Program-made: the position numbers and the translations under genes
Assembly (NCBI RefSeq): GCF_021602155.1
Contig: NZ_BQHY01000007.1
Span: 62,001-126,000, forward strand
Source of the DNA: Pseudomonas parakoreensis
GTDB taxonomy: Bacteria > Pseudomonadota > Gammaproteobacteria > Pseudomonadales > Pseudomonadaceae
Length of the DNA: 64,000 bases
Direction: 5' to 3'
The notes under the pieces: generated by a model
What the model was told of the DNA's origin: nothing
Databases searched by the model: none
The model's input: the letters and a program-made list of their open reading frames with translations, nothing else
In this document: positions 30,147-38,285 of the stretch, piece after piece
How the letters are laid out: each line of letters opens with the position of its first letter
How positions within the stretch are numbered: position 1 is the first letter of the stretch

Positions 30147-30752
30147 ATGCGTAGCCTGGTTTTGCTGCTGGCCGTTTTGGCGCTTGGCGGCTGTATGACT
30201 GTCAGCGATATGGCCGAAGGCACTCGCTATCAGATGAGCGACGCGGGGCTGTTGGATCACAGCGACAGCCGTCGGGTGAACAACTTCCGCATTCAGCCGG
30301 ACTCGTTCATCTACATCGCCCAGGGTTCATTCGCACCGCCGGGTGGCTCCTATCCGCGCCCGAACGTTGTGGCCGAAGAAGCGTTCAAAGGTTTTGTCGA
30401 ATACTTCCCGATGGTCCGCCGTGCGCGAGCCCCGGAAGGCCTCGATCAGGCATTGGGCGAAGCTCGCGATGCCGGTGCTCACTACCTGCTGTATACCCGC
30501 TTCGCCAAGGCTGACGACCGCATCGGCAACTCCGACGAGTGGCTCGATCAGGAAGCCGTGGATCGCCTCGGCATCGACGGCGGGGTGATTCAGATCATGT
30601 TGATCGAGACCAGCACGCAGTATTTGATTGATACTGCACGGATCAAGAGTCGTGGCGGTTTACTGACGTTCCACGATAACAAGCCGGAAGACCTGATCGG
30701 CCCGCCACTGGCGCAATACGCGCGCAGCCTGCTGGGAGTCGGCGACCAATAA
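30147..30752 (+). CDS. Predicted lipoprotein, DUF4823-like
   Basis: A 201-residue protein with a lipoprotein signal: [16 protein letters not shown], where LGGC is the lipobox; the residue after the cysteine is Met, which favours outer-membrane sorting. The mature part ([19 protein letters not shown] ...) resembles the Pseudomonas DUF4823 family as I remember it; no function is known. I chose ATG 30147 over 30141 because GGAGG ends one base before the latter. Seventeen bases separate it from the DUF1285 gene, so the two are likely co-transcribed. Confidence 0.8.
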   Translation: MRSLVLLLAVLALGGCMTVSDMAEGTRYQMSDAGLLDHSDSRRVNNFRIQPDSFIYIAQGSFAPPGGSYPRPNVVAEEAFKGFVEYFPMVRRARAPEGLDQALGEARDAGAHYLLYTRFAKADDRIGNSDEWLDQEAVDRLGIDGGVIQIMLIETSTQYLIDTARIKSRGGLLTFHDNKPEDLIGPPLAQYARSLLGVGDQ

Positions 30753-30768
30753 ACCCAAGGAGTACGCC

Positions 30769-31329
30769 ATGAGTGGCCCGCAAAAAGCCAATGACCTGTT
30801 GGGACAGATCCCCAAAACCAAAGGCCTGCCGCCGGTGCATTTGTGGAATCCGGACTTCTGCGGCGACATCGACATGCGCATCGCCCGTGACGGCACCTGG
30901 TATTACCTGGGCACGCCGATCGGGCGCAAGCCGATGGTCAAGCTGTTCTCCACCATCATCCGCCGCGACGGCGATGATTACTTCCTGATTACCCCGGTGG
31001 AAAAGGTCGGGATCAAAGTCGACGACGCGCCGTTTGTGGCGATTGCCGTGGAGGTTGAAGGCGAGGGTGAAGCGCAGTTGCTGCGCTTCACCACCAACGT
31101 CGAGGAGACCGCCGAGGCCGGGCCGGAACATCCGATCCGCGTCGAGATCGACCCGGTGACTCAAGAGCCCGCGCCTTACGTGCACGTGCGCAGCAACCTC
31201 GAAGCGCTGATTCACCGCAATGTGTTTTACCAACTGGTGGAACTGGCGGTCAGTCGCGAAATCGACGGGCAGCGCTGGTTGGGCGTATGGAGTGGCGGCG
31301 AATTCTTCCGCATCGGCCTCGAGCCTTAA
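30769..31329 (+). CDS. DUF1285-family protein
   Basis: A 186-residue soluble protein with [22 protein letters not shown] near the start and [14 protein letters not shown] at the end, the marks of the DUF1285 family (two-domain fold known from structures, function unknown). It is preceded by AAGGAG and follows the DUF4823-like lipoprotein gene closely. Conserved in Pseudomonas at this place before the etf genes; here the accessory sugar region follows. Confidence 0.82.
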   Translation: MSGPQKANDLLGQIPKTKGLPPVHLWNPDFCGDIDMRIARDGTWYYLGTPIGRKPMVKLFSTIIRRDGDDYFLITPVEKVGIKVDDAPFVAIAVEVEGEGEAQLLRFTTNVEETAEAGPEHPIRVEIDPVTQEPAPYVHVRSNLEALIHRNVFYQLVELAVSREIDGQRWLGVWSGGEFFRIGLEP

Positions 31330-31338
31330 ACAAAAATC

Positions 31339-31431
31339 CCTGTGGGAGCGAGCCTGCTCGCGAAGACGATATGTCAGTAGATCTTAGGGCGACTGATACA
31401 TCGCTTTCGCGAGCAGGCTCGCTCCCACATA
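31339..31431. repeat. REP-type inverted repeat pair, GGGAGCGAGCCTGCTCGC class
   Basis: CCTGTGGGAGCGAGCCTGCT and its inverted copy about 40 bases later. It marks the border between the conserved DUF1285 gene and the sugar locus. Confidence 0.88.
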
Positions 31432-31467
31432 GGATTTTAGAGTCACCTTGAAATCCCGATTGACTGT

Positions 31468-31484
31468 TAATCGTATGATGATTA
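31468..31484. promoter_or_regulatory. GntR-type operator, copy 1
   Basis: TAATCGTATGATGATTA, a 17-base palindrome with two mismatched pairs, 37 bases before the GntR gene. The core ATCGTATGATGAT recurs in inverted orientation at 34289-34301 upstream of araF. The likely binder is the GntR protein next to it. Confidence 0.65.
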
Positions 31485-31520
31485 GCGTGAACACCCATCG
31501 CCAAGCGCTTTGAGGTTTTC

Positions 31521-32237
31521 ATGTCCAGCAGCTTTCATGCATCAACGGTCGATTGGCTGGGCAGCTGGATTGCCGCTGGCCAGGTAAAGCCGGGGCAGAC
31601 GATCAAGGTCGAGGCCGATCTGGGCGAGCAGCTCGGCGTCAGCCGCACCGTGATTCGCGAGGCGATCAAGACGCTGGTCGCCAAAGGCATGCTTGAGGTC
31701 GGGCCGAAAGTCGGCACCCGCGTGTTACCGGTGCGGCGCTGGAACCTGTTTGATCCGCAAGTCGTCGGTTGGCTATCGCGCAATGGCTTGCCGGAAAATT
31801 TCGTCGATGACCTGCTCGACCTACGCCGTACCATCGAACCGATGGCCGTGCGCTGGGCCTGCGAGCGCGCCAGCCTGGAGCAGATTCACGCGGTGCAACT
31901 GGCCTACAACGCGCTGGAGCGGGCGGTCGACAGCGGCATCGATTACAACCGTGCCGACCAGGTGTTCCACGAGTGCATTCTGGCAGCCAGCCATAACCAG
32001 TTCATTGAGCAAATGGTCCCGGCCCTCGGCGCCTTGCTCGCGGTGTCGTTTGAAGTCTCCGCCGCTGACCCTGATGAACTGCGTCGCACCTTGCCGATCC
32101 ACAAGGACATGGCTGACGCCATCGCCGCCCGCGATGCGGCGCGCGGGGTGTGGGCCTGCATGACCCTGATCGACAATGCCGACCTGGCAATCAAGCGCTT
32201 TTACCCGCAGGTGATGGCCGACAAAAAAGCCAGCTGA
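31521..32237 (+). CDS. GntR-family regulator, FadR subfamily (DgoR-like)
   Basis: A 238-residue regulator with an N-terminal winged helix (LGEQLGVSRTVIREAIKTL, about residues 35-55, then VGPKVGTRVLP wing) and a C-terminal all-helical FCD domain with the metal/ligand-binding histidines in QVFHECILAASHN. DgoR and related FadR-type regulators repress sugar-acid operons and are released by the pathway intermediate. The gene is first in the sugar locus and 46 bases upstream of the lactonase gene. A matching palindrome lies before it and another before araF, so it probably controls both itself and the transporter. Confidence 0.85.
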   Translation: MSSSFHASTVDWLGSWIAAGQVKPGQTIKVEADLGEQLGVSRTVIREAIKTLVAKGMLEVGPKVGTRVLPVRRWNLFDPQVVGWLSRNGLPENFVDDLLDLRRTIEPMAVRWACERASLEQIHAVQLAYNALERAVDSGIDYNRADQVFHECILAASHNQFIEQMVPALGALLAVSFEVSAADPDELRRTLPIHKDMADAIAARDAARGVWACMTLIDNADLAIKRFYPQVMADKKAS

Positions 32238-32283
32238 CAACACAAATCCCCACCATAAAAACCACAAGAACCAAGGAGTTGCC

Positions 32284-33159
32284 ATGAGCTGGACCGCCGT
32301 AACCCAACACCGCGCCAGACTCGGAGAAGGCCCGTTCTGGGACGCCCCCACCCAGGCGCTGTACTGGGTCGATATCGCCGGCCAGCAGGCGCTGCGGCTG
32401 ATCGGCAACAACGTGCAGATCTGGCAGATGCCCGAGCACGTTTCGGCGTTTATCCCGTGTGCCAGCGGCGACGCGTTGGTGACCCTGAGCAGCGGCGTGT
32501 ACCGTCTGGACCTCGATTCCCCGGGCCTTGAGCCAAGCCTGACGCTGTTTTGCATCGCCGACCCGCAACCGGGCAATCGGCCCAATGAAGCGCGCTGCGA
32601 CGCCCAAGGGCGACTGTGGCTCGGCACCATGCAGAACAACATCGGCGCCAACGGCGAAGACTTGCCGGTCGAACGTCGTTCCGGTGGCCTGTTCCGCATT
32701 GATCCCGACCAGCGCGTCACACCGTTGCTGCGTGGCTTGGGGATTCCCAACACCTTGCTGTGGAGCGACGACGGCACCACGCTGCTGTTCGGCGACAGCC
32801 TCGACGGGGTGCTCAATCGCTATTTCATTCACACCGACGGCAATCTCGATGTCGCCAGCCGCTGGTACGGTCCTGACCAGAACGGCGGCCCGGACGGTTC
32901 GGCAATGGACGCCGAAGGCTACGTGTGGAATGCCCGTTGGGACGGCAGCTGCCTGCTGCGTCTGACACCCGAAGGGCAAATCGACCGCAAAATCGATCTG
33001 CCCGTCAGCCGCCCGACCAGTTGCGTATTCGGTGGCGAAGACCTGAAAACCCTGTACATCACCAGCGCCCAGAGTCCGCATAACCATCCACTGGATGGCG
33101 CGCTATTGTCGATGCGGGTCGATGTGCCGGGCAAACTCTGCACACGCTTCGCTGGTTAA
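32284..33159 (+). CDS. SMP-30/gluconolactonase-family sugar lactonase
   Basis: A 291-residue six-bladed beta-propeller of the SMP-30/regucalcin family. Signatures: LGEGPFWD near residue 14, RPNEARCDAQGRLWLGTM in the middle, IPNTLLWSDDG and GGPDGSAMDAEGYVWNA. These carry the metal ligands (Glu, Asn, Asp). It should hydrolyse an aldonolactone; with a sugar dehydrogenase next and galactonate genes in the second locus, D-galactono-1,4- or 1,5-lactone is most likely, L-arabinonolactone being the alternative. Good AAGGAG ribosome site. Confidence 0.85.
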   Translation: MSWTAVTQHRARLGEGPFWDAPTQALYWVDIAGQQALRLIGNNVQIWQMPEHVSAFIPCASGDALVTLSSGVYRLDLDSPGLEPSLTLFCIADPQPGNRPNEARCDAQGRLWLGTMQNNIGANGEDLPVERRSGGLFRIDPDQRVTPLLRGLGIPNTLLWSDDGTTLLFGDSLDGVLNRYFIHTDGNLDVASRWYGPDQNGGPDGSAMDAEGYVWNARWDGSCLLRLTPEGQIDRKIDLPVSRPTSCVFGGEDLKTLYITSAQSPHNHPLDGALLSMRVDVPGKLCTRFAG

Positions 33160-33176
33160 ATCCCAAAATATGGGAT
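33160..33176. promoter_or_regulatory. Palindromic operator shared with the dgoK operon, copy 1
   Basis: ATCCCAAAATATGGGAT, starting on the base after the lactonase stop. An equivalent palindrome stands at 45451-45467. In both places it ends 13 bases before the TTGAGA box. Confidence 0.7.
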
Positions 33177-33189
33177 GCAAAATTATATA

Positions 33190-33219
33190 TTGAGATTATT
33201 CGGCGGTCGGGTTTATAGT
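33190..33219 (+). promoter_or_regulatory. Promoter of the dehydrogenase leader
   Basis: TTGAGA, an 18-base spacer and TATAGT. The dgoK promoter at 45481-45510 has the same hexamers and the same spacing. Confidence 0.75.
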
Positions 33220-33252
33220 CGGCTCCAGCAGTAACACGCACTCACACTTAAA

Positions 33253-33260
33253 AAGAACAA
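33253..33260 (+). promoter_or_regulatory. Hfq/Crc-type CA motif before the leader ORF
   Basis: AAGAACAA fits the AANAANAA motif bound by Hfq with Crc during carbon catabolite repression in Pseudomonas. It lies directly before the AGGTGA ribosome site of the 50-codon leader ORF. Confidence 0.6.
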
Positions 33261-33273
33261 AACAGGTGAAGTG

Positions 33274-33426
33274 ATGCAGCGAATCTCTATCGCACTCCCC
33301 AACGGAGTCAGCGTCTCGCAACGGCCCGGCGTCGCTCGCCGCGCCTGCCTGTTTCGTTTCCACAGTCTTCCAGACCGGACATCGGCAGATGCCCGGTTTT
33401 TTTGTGCTGACGAACAGGAGTCCTGA
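33274..33426 (+). CDS. Leader ORF of 50 codons upstream of the sugar dehydrogenase
   Basis: An ATG with a good ribosome site (CAGGTGAAG) opens a 50-codon frame (MQRISIALPNGVSVSQRPGV at its start) that ends three bases before the dehydrogenase ATG. Its 3' part encodes both arms of an intrinsic terminator (33375-33403), and the ribosome site of the dehydrogenase lies inside it. It has no recognisable domain. The most likely role is that of a leader whose translation lets RNA polymerase pass the terminator and couples to the next gene. It could also be a remnant of a lost gene that kept its promoter; I cannot tell by reading alone. Confidence 0.5.
   Translation: MQRISIALPNGVSVSQRPGVARRACLFRFHSLPDRTSADARFFCADEQES
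33375..33403 (+). terminator. Intrinsic terminator/attenuator before the sugar dehydrogenase gene
   Basis: CCGGACATC and GATGCCCGG pair with one mismatch around a GGCA loop and are followed by seven T residues. It sits between the promoter at 33190 and the ATG at 33430, so read-through is needed for expression of the dehydrogenase. Confidence 0.8.
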
Positions 33427-33429
33427 TCC

Positions 33430-34248
33430 ATGGCTGAACCTCTTTGCTTGCCGCCGGTGCCTGCGCCGCCGAAGGGTGAGCGTCTGAAAGACAAAGTGGT
33501 GCTGCTGACCGGCGCGGCCCAAGGCATCGGCGAAGCCATCGTCGCCACCTTCGCCTCACAGCAGGCCAGGCTGGTGATCAGCGATATTCAAGCAGAGAAG
33601 GTCGAGAAGGTTGCCGCGCACTGGCGCGAGCAGGGCGCTGACGTGCAGGCGGTCAAGGCCGACGTCTCGCGCCAGCAAGACCTGCACGTCATGGCCAGAC
33701 TGGCGGTTGAGCGGCACGGGCGCATCGACGTGCTGGTCAACTGCGCCGGGGTCAACGTGTTCCGCGACCCGCTGCAAATGACCGAAGAAGACTGGCGTCG
33801 TTGCTTCGCCATCGATCTGGACGGCGCCTGGTACGGCTGCAAGGCCGTGTTGCCGCAGATGATCGAGCAGGGCGTCGGCAGCATCATCAACATCGCCTCG
33901 ACCCATTCCTCCCACATCATTCCCGGTTGCTTCCCGTACCCGGTGGCCAAGCACGGCCTGCTCGGACTGACCCGGGCGCTGGGCATCGAATACGCGGCGA
34001 AGGGCGTTCGGGTCAACGCCATTGCCCCGGGCTACATCGAGACGCAACTCAACGTCGATTACTGGAACGGCTTTGCCGACCCGCAGGCCGAGCGTCAGCG
34101 CGCATTCGATCTGCACCCGCCGAAACGTATCGGCCAGCCGATTGAAGTGGCCATGACCGCGGTGTTTCTGGCCAGTGACGAAGCGCCGTTTATCAATGCC
34201 TCGTGTATCACCATCGATGGTGGACGCTCGGTGATGTACCACGACTGA
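33430..34248 (+). CDS. SDR-family dehydrogenase, probable D-galactose (or L-arabinose) 1-dehydrogenase
   Basis: A 272-residue short-chain dehydrogenase. The cofactor loop is GAAQGIGEAI near residue 30, followed by NCAGVN, the catalytic serine in NIASTHSSH and the YPVAK form of YxxxK; the C-terminal INASCITIDGGRS is typical. The N-terminus is extended by about 20 residues (EPLCLPPVPAPPKGE). With a lactonase gene before it, sugar ABC transporter after it and galactonate genes in the second locus, oxidation of an aldose at C1 is the best guess. It is expressed behind an attenuator and a leader ORF. Confidence 0.8.
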   Translation: MAEPLCLPPVPAPPKGERLKDKVVLLTGAAQGIGEAIVATFASQQARLVISDIQAEKVEKVAAHWREQGADVQAVKADVSRQQDLHVMARLAVERHGRIDVLVNCAGVNVFRDPLQMTEEDWRRCFAIDLDGAWYGCKAVLPQMIEQGVGSIINIASTHSSHIIPGCFPYPVAKHGLLGLTRALGIEYAAKGVRVNAIAPGYIETQLNVDYWNGFADPQAERQRAFDLHPPKRIGQPIEVAMTAVFLASDEAPFINASCITIDGGRSVMYHD

Positions 34249-34286
34249 ATAGCTTGGGTTTCAGGCGGTGAAATCCGCGTGAAATC

Positions 34287-34303
34287 CAATCATCATACGA
34301 TAT
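34287..34303. promoter_or_regulatory. GntR-type operator, copy 2 (upstream of araF)
   Basis: The core ATCATCATACGAT (34289-34301) is the inverted form of the operator core at 31470-31482, identical in all 13 bases. It lies in the gap between the dehydrogenase and araF. Confidence 0.65.
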
Positions 34304-34349
34304 GACTATTTTCAACAGGCTTTGCAGCAGTACGTGTCACGCCACCACA

Positions 34350-34486
34350 CCTGTGGCGAGGGAGCTCGCTCCTGCTCGGCTGCGCAGCAGTCGTAAATTC
34401 GGGCTGCGCGGTGTGTTTGATTGACCGAGGTAACCGGTTTTAGGGCCGCTTCGCAGCCCAGCGGGAGCAAGCTCCCTCGCCACAAG
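34350..34486. repeat. REP-type inverted repeat pair, GGCGAGGGAGCTTGCTCCC class
   Basis: ACCTGTGGCGAGGGAGCTCG and the inverted copy AGCAAGCTCCCTCGCCACA, about 90 bases apart, with an imperfect inner palindrome. The element lies between the operator and araF, which is unusual because it would be part of the araF leader if transcription starts at the operator. Confidence 0.8.
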
Positions 34487-34501
34487 CTGTTTAATTTGCT
34501 C

Positions 34502-34515
34502 AAGAAAAATAACAA
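34502..34515 (+). promoter_or_regulatory. Hfq/Crc-type CA motifs at the araF ribosome site
   Basis: AAGAAAAA and AATAACAA both match AANAANAA and run directly into the AAGGAG ribosome site of araF. Confidence 0.55.
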
Positions 34516-34526
34516 GGAGTCAGCTT

Positions 34527-35531
34527 ATGAAACGTCGTTTTGGGATTCGTACCCTGTGCAGTGCCGCGCTGGCGGTCACCGCGTTCAGTCTGAGCAGTAC
34601 GCTGCTCGCTGCCGACGCCGTGAAAATCGGTTTTCTGGTCAAGCAGGCTGAAGAGCCATGGTTCCAGACCGAATGGGCCTTCGCCGAAAAAGCCGCCAAG
34701 GACAAAGGCTTCGAACTGATCAAGATCGCCGTGCCGGACGGCGAGAAAACCCTCTCGGCCATCGACAGCCTTGCGGCCAACGGCGCCAAAGGCTTCGTGA
34801 TCTGCCCGCCGGACGTCTCGCTCGGCCCGGCAATCATGGCCAAAGCCAAACTCAATGATCTGAAAGTGATCGCCGTCGACGACCGTTTCGTCGACGCCAG
34901 CGGCAAGTTCATGGAAGACGTGCCGTACCTCGGCATGGCCGCGTTCGAAGTCGGCCAGAAGCAGGGCAACGCGATGGTCGCCGAAGCGAAGAAACGCAAC
35001 TGGGACTGGAAAGACACTTACGCGGTGGTCAACACCTACAACGAACTCGACACCGGCAAGAAGCGCACCGACGGTTCGATGAAGGCGCTCGAAGACGCCG
35101 GCCTGCCGAAAGACCACATCCTGACCGCCGCGCTGAAAACCCTCGATGTACCCGGCAGCATGGACGCTACCAACTCGGCGCTGGTAAAGCTGCCCAGCGC
35201 AGCGAAGAACCTGATCATCGGCGGCATGAACGACAACACCGTGCTCGGCGGCGTGCGCGCCACCGAAGCCGCCGGGTTCGCTGCGGCCAACGTGATTGGT
35301 ATCGGCATCAATGGCACCGACGCCATCGGCGAGCTGAAAAAGCCCAATAGCGGTTTCTTCGGTTCGATGCTGCCAAGCCCGCACATCGAAGGCTACAAGA
35401 CCGCCGAGATGATGTACGAGTGGGTCACCACCGGCAAAGAACCGCCTAAGTACACGGCGATGGATGACGTCACCCTGATCACCCGCGAGAACTTCAAGCA
35501 AGAGCTGGAAAAAATCGGCCTGTGGAACTGA
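34527..35531 (+). CDS. araF: L-arabinose/galactose-type ABC transporter, periplasmic binding protein
   Basis: A 334-residue sugar-binding protein strongly like E. coli AraF: FLVKQAEEPWFQTEWAFAEK, KIAVPDGEKTLSAIDSL, GMNDNTVLGGVRATEAAGF and GSMLPSP appear with only small changes. A signal peptide of about 28 residues ends near TLLA-ADAV. E. coli AraF binds L-arabinose best but also D-galactose and D-fucose, which fits the galactonate genes of the second locus. It is the first gene of araFGH. Confidence 0.92.
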   Translation: MKRRFGIRTLCSAALAVTAFSLSSTLLAADAVKIGFLVKQAEEPWFQTEWAFAEKAAKDKGFELIKIAVPDGEKTLSAIDSLAANGAKGFVICPPDVSLGPAIMAKAKLNDLKVIAVDDRFVDASGKFMEDVPYLGMAAFEVGQKQGNAMVAEAKKRNWDWKDTYAVVNTYNELDTGKKRTDGSMKALEDAGLPKDHILTAALKTLDVPGSMDATNSALVKLPSAAKNLIIGGMNDNTVLGGVRATEAAGFAAANVIGIGINGTDAIGELKKPNSGFFGSMLPSPHIEGYKTAEMMYEWVTTGKEPPKYTAMDDVTLITRENFKQELEKIGLWN

Positions 35532-35564
35532 TGGCTGCTCGATCGGTGTGAAGAGGTGACTCAG

Positions 35565-37109
35565 ATGCACGCGCAAGTACAGACACATGTAAACAGCAGC
35601 GGCGGCAGCCTGCGCTTCAACGGGATCGGCAAGACTTTTCCCGGGGTCAAGGCGCTGGACGCCATCAGCTTCGTCGCCCACCCGGGGCAGGTGCACGCCT
35701 TGATGGGCGAGAACGGCGCCGGCAAATCGACCCTGCTGAAAATTCTCGGCGGCGCCTACATTCCGAGCAGCGGCGAGTTGCAGATCGGCGAGCAGACCAT
35801 GGCGTTCAAGTCGACCGCCGACAGCATCGGCAGTGGCGTCGCGGTGATTCACCAGGAGCTGCATCTGGTGCCGGAAATGAGTGTGGCCGAGAACCTGTTT
35901 CTCGGTCATCTGCCGGCCAGTTTCGGCCTGATCAATCGTGGCGTCCTGCGCCAGAATGCCTTGGCCTGTCTCAAGGGCCTGGCCGATGAAATTGATCCGC
36001 AGACCAAGGTCGGGCGCCTGTCGCTCGGCCAGCGGCAACTGGTGGAAATCGCCAAGGCGCTGTCCCGTGGCGCGCATGTGATCGCCTTCGATGAGCCGAC
36101 CAGCAGCCTCTCGGCGCGCGAAATCGACCGTTTGATGGCGATCATCAGCCGCCTGCGCGATGAGGGCAAAGTGGTGCTCTACGTCTCGCATCGCATGGAA
36201 GAGGTGTTCCGCATTTGCGACGCGGTGACGGTGTTCAAGGATGGCCGTTACGTGCGCACCTTCGATGACATGAGCCAGTTGACCCACGATCAACTGGTGA
36301 CCTGCATGGTCGGCCGCGACATTCAGGATATCTACGATTACCGCAGTCGCCCACGCGGCGCGGTGGCGTTGAAGGTCGACGGTTTGCTCGGCCCGGGCCT
36401 GCGCGAACCGGTGAGTTTCGAGGCGCACAAGGGCGAGATTCTTGGGCTGTTCGGCCTGGTCGGGGCCGGGCGCACCGAGCTGTTCCGGCTGCTCAGCGGG
36501 CTTGAGCGCAACACCGCCGGACGCCTGGAATTGCGCGGCCATGAACTGAAATTGCGCTCACCACGTGACGCGATTGCCGCCGGGATTCTGCTATGCCCCG
36601 AGGACCGGAAAAAAGAAGGGATCATTCCGCTGGCCAGCGTTGCCGAGAACATCAACATCAGCGCGCGCGGCGCCAATGCCAGCCTCGGCTGCCTGCTGCG
36701 CGGGCTATGGGAGAAGGGCAACGCCGACAAGCAGATCAAGGCGCTGAAAGTCAAAACCCCGCACGCCGGGCAGCAGATCAAATTCCTGTCCGGCGGCAAT
36801 CAGCAGAAGGCCATTCTCGGTCGCTGGCTGTCGATGCCGATGAAGGTTCTGCTGCTCGACGAGCCGACTCGCGGCATCGACATCGGCGCCAAGGCCGAGA
36901 TCTACCAGATCATCCATAACCTGGCCGCCGATGGCATTTCGGTGATCGTGGTGTCCAGCGACCTCATGGAGGTGATGGGCATTTCCGACCGCATTCTGGT
37001 GCTCTGCGAAGGCGCGCTGCGCGGCGAAGTCAGCCGCGACCAGGCCAATGAATCCAACCTGCTGCAACTGGCTTTGCCGCGCCATCGCGCTGACGGCGTG
37101 GCGAACTGA
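35565..37109 (+). CDS. araG: Sugar ABC transporter ATP-binding protein
   Basis: A 514-residue protein with two ATPase halves, as in AraG/RbsA/MglA. The first half has an intact Walker A (MGENGAGKST), signature LSLGQRQLVEIAKAL and Walker B (VIAFDEPTSSLS). In the second half the P-loop is degenerate (GLVGAGRTEL) while LSGGNQQKAILGRWL and LLLDEPTRGIDIG are intact. ATG 35565 is preceded by AAGAGG at the proper distance, so I prefer it to GTG 35556. The gene is 33 bases after araF. Confidence 0.92.
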   Translation: MHAQVQTHVNSSGGSLRFNGIGKTFPGVKALDAISFVAHPGQVHALMGENGAGKSTLLKILGGAYIPSSGELQIGEQTMAFKSTADSIGSGVAVIHQELHLVPEMSVAENLFLGHLPASFGLINRGVLRQNALACLKGLADEIDPQTKVGRLSLGQRQLVEIAKALSRGAHVIAFDEPTSSLSAREIDRLMAIISRLRDEGKVVLYVSHRMEEVFRICDAVTVFKDGRYVRTFDDMSQLTHDQLVTCMVGRDIQDIYDYRSRPRGAVALKVDGLLGPGLREPVSFEAHKGEILGLFGLVGAGRTELFRLLSGLERNTAGRLELRGHELKLRSPRDAIAAGILLCPEDRKKEGIIPLASVAENINISARGANASLGCLLRGLWEKGNADKQIKALKVKTPHAGQQIKFLSGGNQQKAILGRWLSMPMKVLLLDEPTRGIDIGAKAEIYQIIHNLAADGISVIVVSSDLMEVMGISDRILVLCEGALRGEVSRDQANESNLLQLALPRHRADGVAN

Positions 37110-37118
37110 GAGGTGACT

Positions 37119-38090
37119 ATGATGACCATCCAAAACAAGGCACTGCCGACTCCCCGCAAACCGCTGGACCTGCGGCGCTTCCTCGATGACTGGGTCATGC
37201 TGCTGGCGGCGATCGGGATCTTCGTCGCCTGCACGCTGCTGATCGACAACTTCCTCTCGCCACTGAACATGCGCGGGCTGGGCCTGGCGATTTCCACCAC
37301 CGGCATCGCCGCGTGCACCATGCTCTACTGCCTGGCGTCGGGGCACTTCGACTTGTCGGTAGGCTCGGTGATCGCTTGCGCCGGCGTGGTGGCGGCGGTG
37401 GTGATGCGCGACACCAACAGCGTGTTCCTCGGCGTCAGCGCAGCGCTGGTGATGGGCCTGATGGTCGGGCTGATCAACGGCATCGTGATTGCCAAGTTGC
37501 GGGTCAATGCGCTGATCACCACGCTGGCGACGATGCAGATCGTCCGCGGCCTGGCCTACATTTTTGCCAACGGCAAAGCGGTGGGCGTGTCGCAGGAATC
37601 GTTCTTCGTCTTCGGCAACGGCCAGTTGTTCGGCGTGCCGGTGCCGATTCTGATCACCATCGTCTGCTTCCTGTTCTTCGGCTGGCTGCTGAACTACACC
37701 ACCTACGGGCGCAACACCATGGCCATCGGCGGCAACCAGGAAGCAGCGTTGCTCGCCGGGGTCAACGTTGACCGGACCAAGATCATCATTTTCGCCGTGC
37801 ACGGCGTGATCGGCGCACTGGCCGGGGTGATTCTGGCATCGCGCATGACCTCCGGGCAGCCAATGATTGGCCAGGGTTTCGAGCTGACTGTAATTTCGGC
37901 GTGTGTGCTCGGCGGCGTGTCGTTGAGCGGCGGGATCGGCATGATCCGGCATGTGATTGCCGGGGTACTGATTCTGGCGATCATCGAGAATGCGATGAAC
38001 CTGAAGAACATCGACACGTTTTATCAGTATGTGATTCGCGGTTCGATTCTGTTGCTGGCCGTGGTGATCGATCGCCTCAAACAACGCTGA
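37119..38090 (+). CDS. araH: Sugar ABC transporter permease
   Basis: A 323-residue integral membrane protein of the RbsC/AraH family with about eight to ten hydrophobic segments. Conserved pieces: ASGHFDLSVGSVIACAGVV, NGIVIAKLRVNALITTLATM and CVLGGVSLSGGIG near the C-terminus. Starts at ATG 37119 or 37122 after AGAGGTGA; the choice is open. It ends the araFGH operon and is followed by a REP pair. Confidence 0.9.
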   Translation: MMTIQNKALPTPRKPLDLRRFLDDWVMLLAAIGIFVACTLLIDNFLSPLNMRGLGLAISTTGIAACTMLYCLASGHFDLSVGSVIACAGVVAAVVMRDTNSVFLGVSAALVMGLMVGLINGIVIAKLRVNALITTLATMQIVRGLAYIFANGKAVGVSQESFFVFGNGQLFGVPVPILITIVCFLFFGWLLNYTTYGRNTMAIGGNQEAALLAGVNVDRTKIIIFAVHGVIGALAGVILASRMTSGQPMIGQGFELTVISACVLGGVSLSGGIGMIRHVIAGVLILAIIENAMNLKNIDTFYQYVIRGSILLLAVVIDRLKQR

Positions 38091-38110
38091 TTCCCGCTCA
38101 GCACGCGAAC

Positions 38111-38203
38111 CTGTGGGAGCTGGCTTGCCAGCGATTTCGGTTGATCATTCAACATTAACTTTGAATGTTCCGCCGCCATCGCTGGCAAGCCAGCTCCCAC
38201 AGG
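38111..38203. repeat. REP-type inverted repeat pair, GGGAGCTGGCTTGCCAGCGAT class
   Basis: CTGTGGGAGCTGGCTTGCCA and its inverted copy about 45 bases later, between araH and the next regulator gene. This class also occurs at 40007, 42615, 48402 and 52861, always in the accessory region. Confidence 0.88.
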
Positions 38204-38285
38204 TGGTTGCGCCGCGCCAGACCTTCCGTCATCTCTCCTAAAAATTCCTTGCTCGCCCGCGCCCGTTTCGGGTATCAATTTGTAC

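Noticed and set aside
34500-36542. 680-codon minus-strand open frame over araF and araG
   Set aside because: It is the shadow of two well-recognised genes in high-GC DNA; no start signal and no domain.
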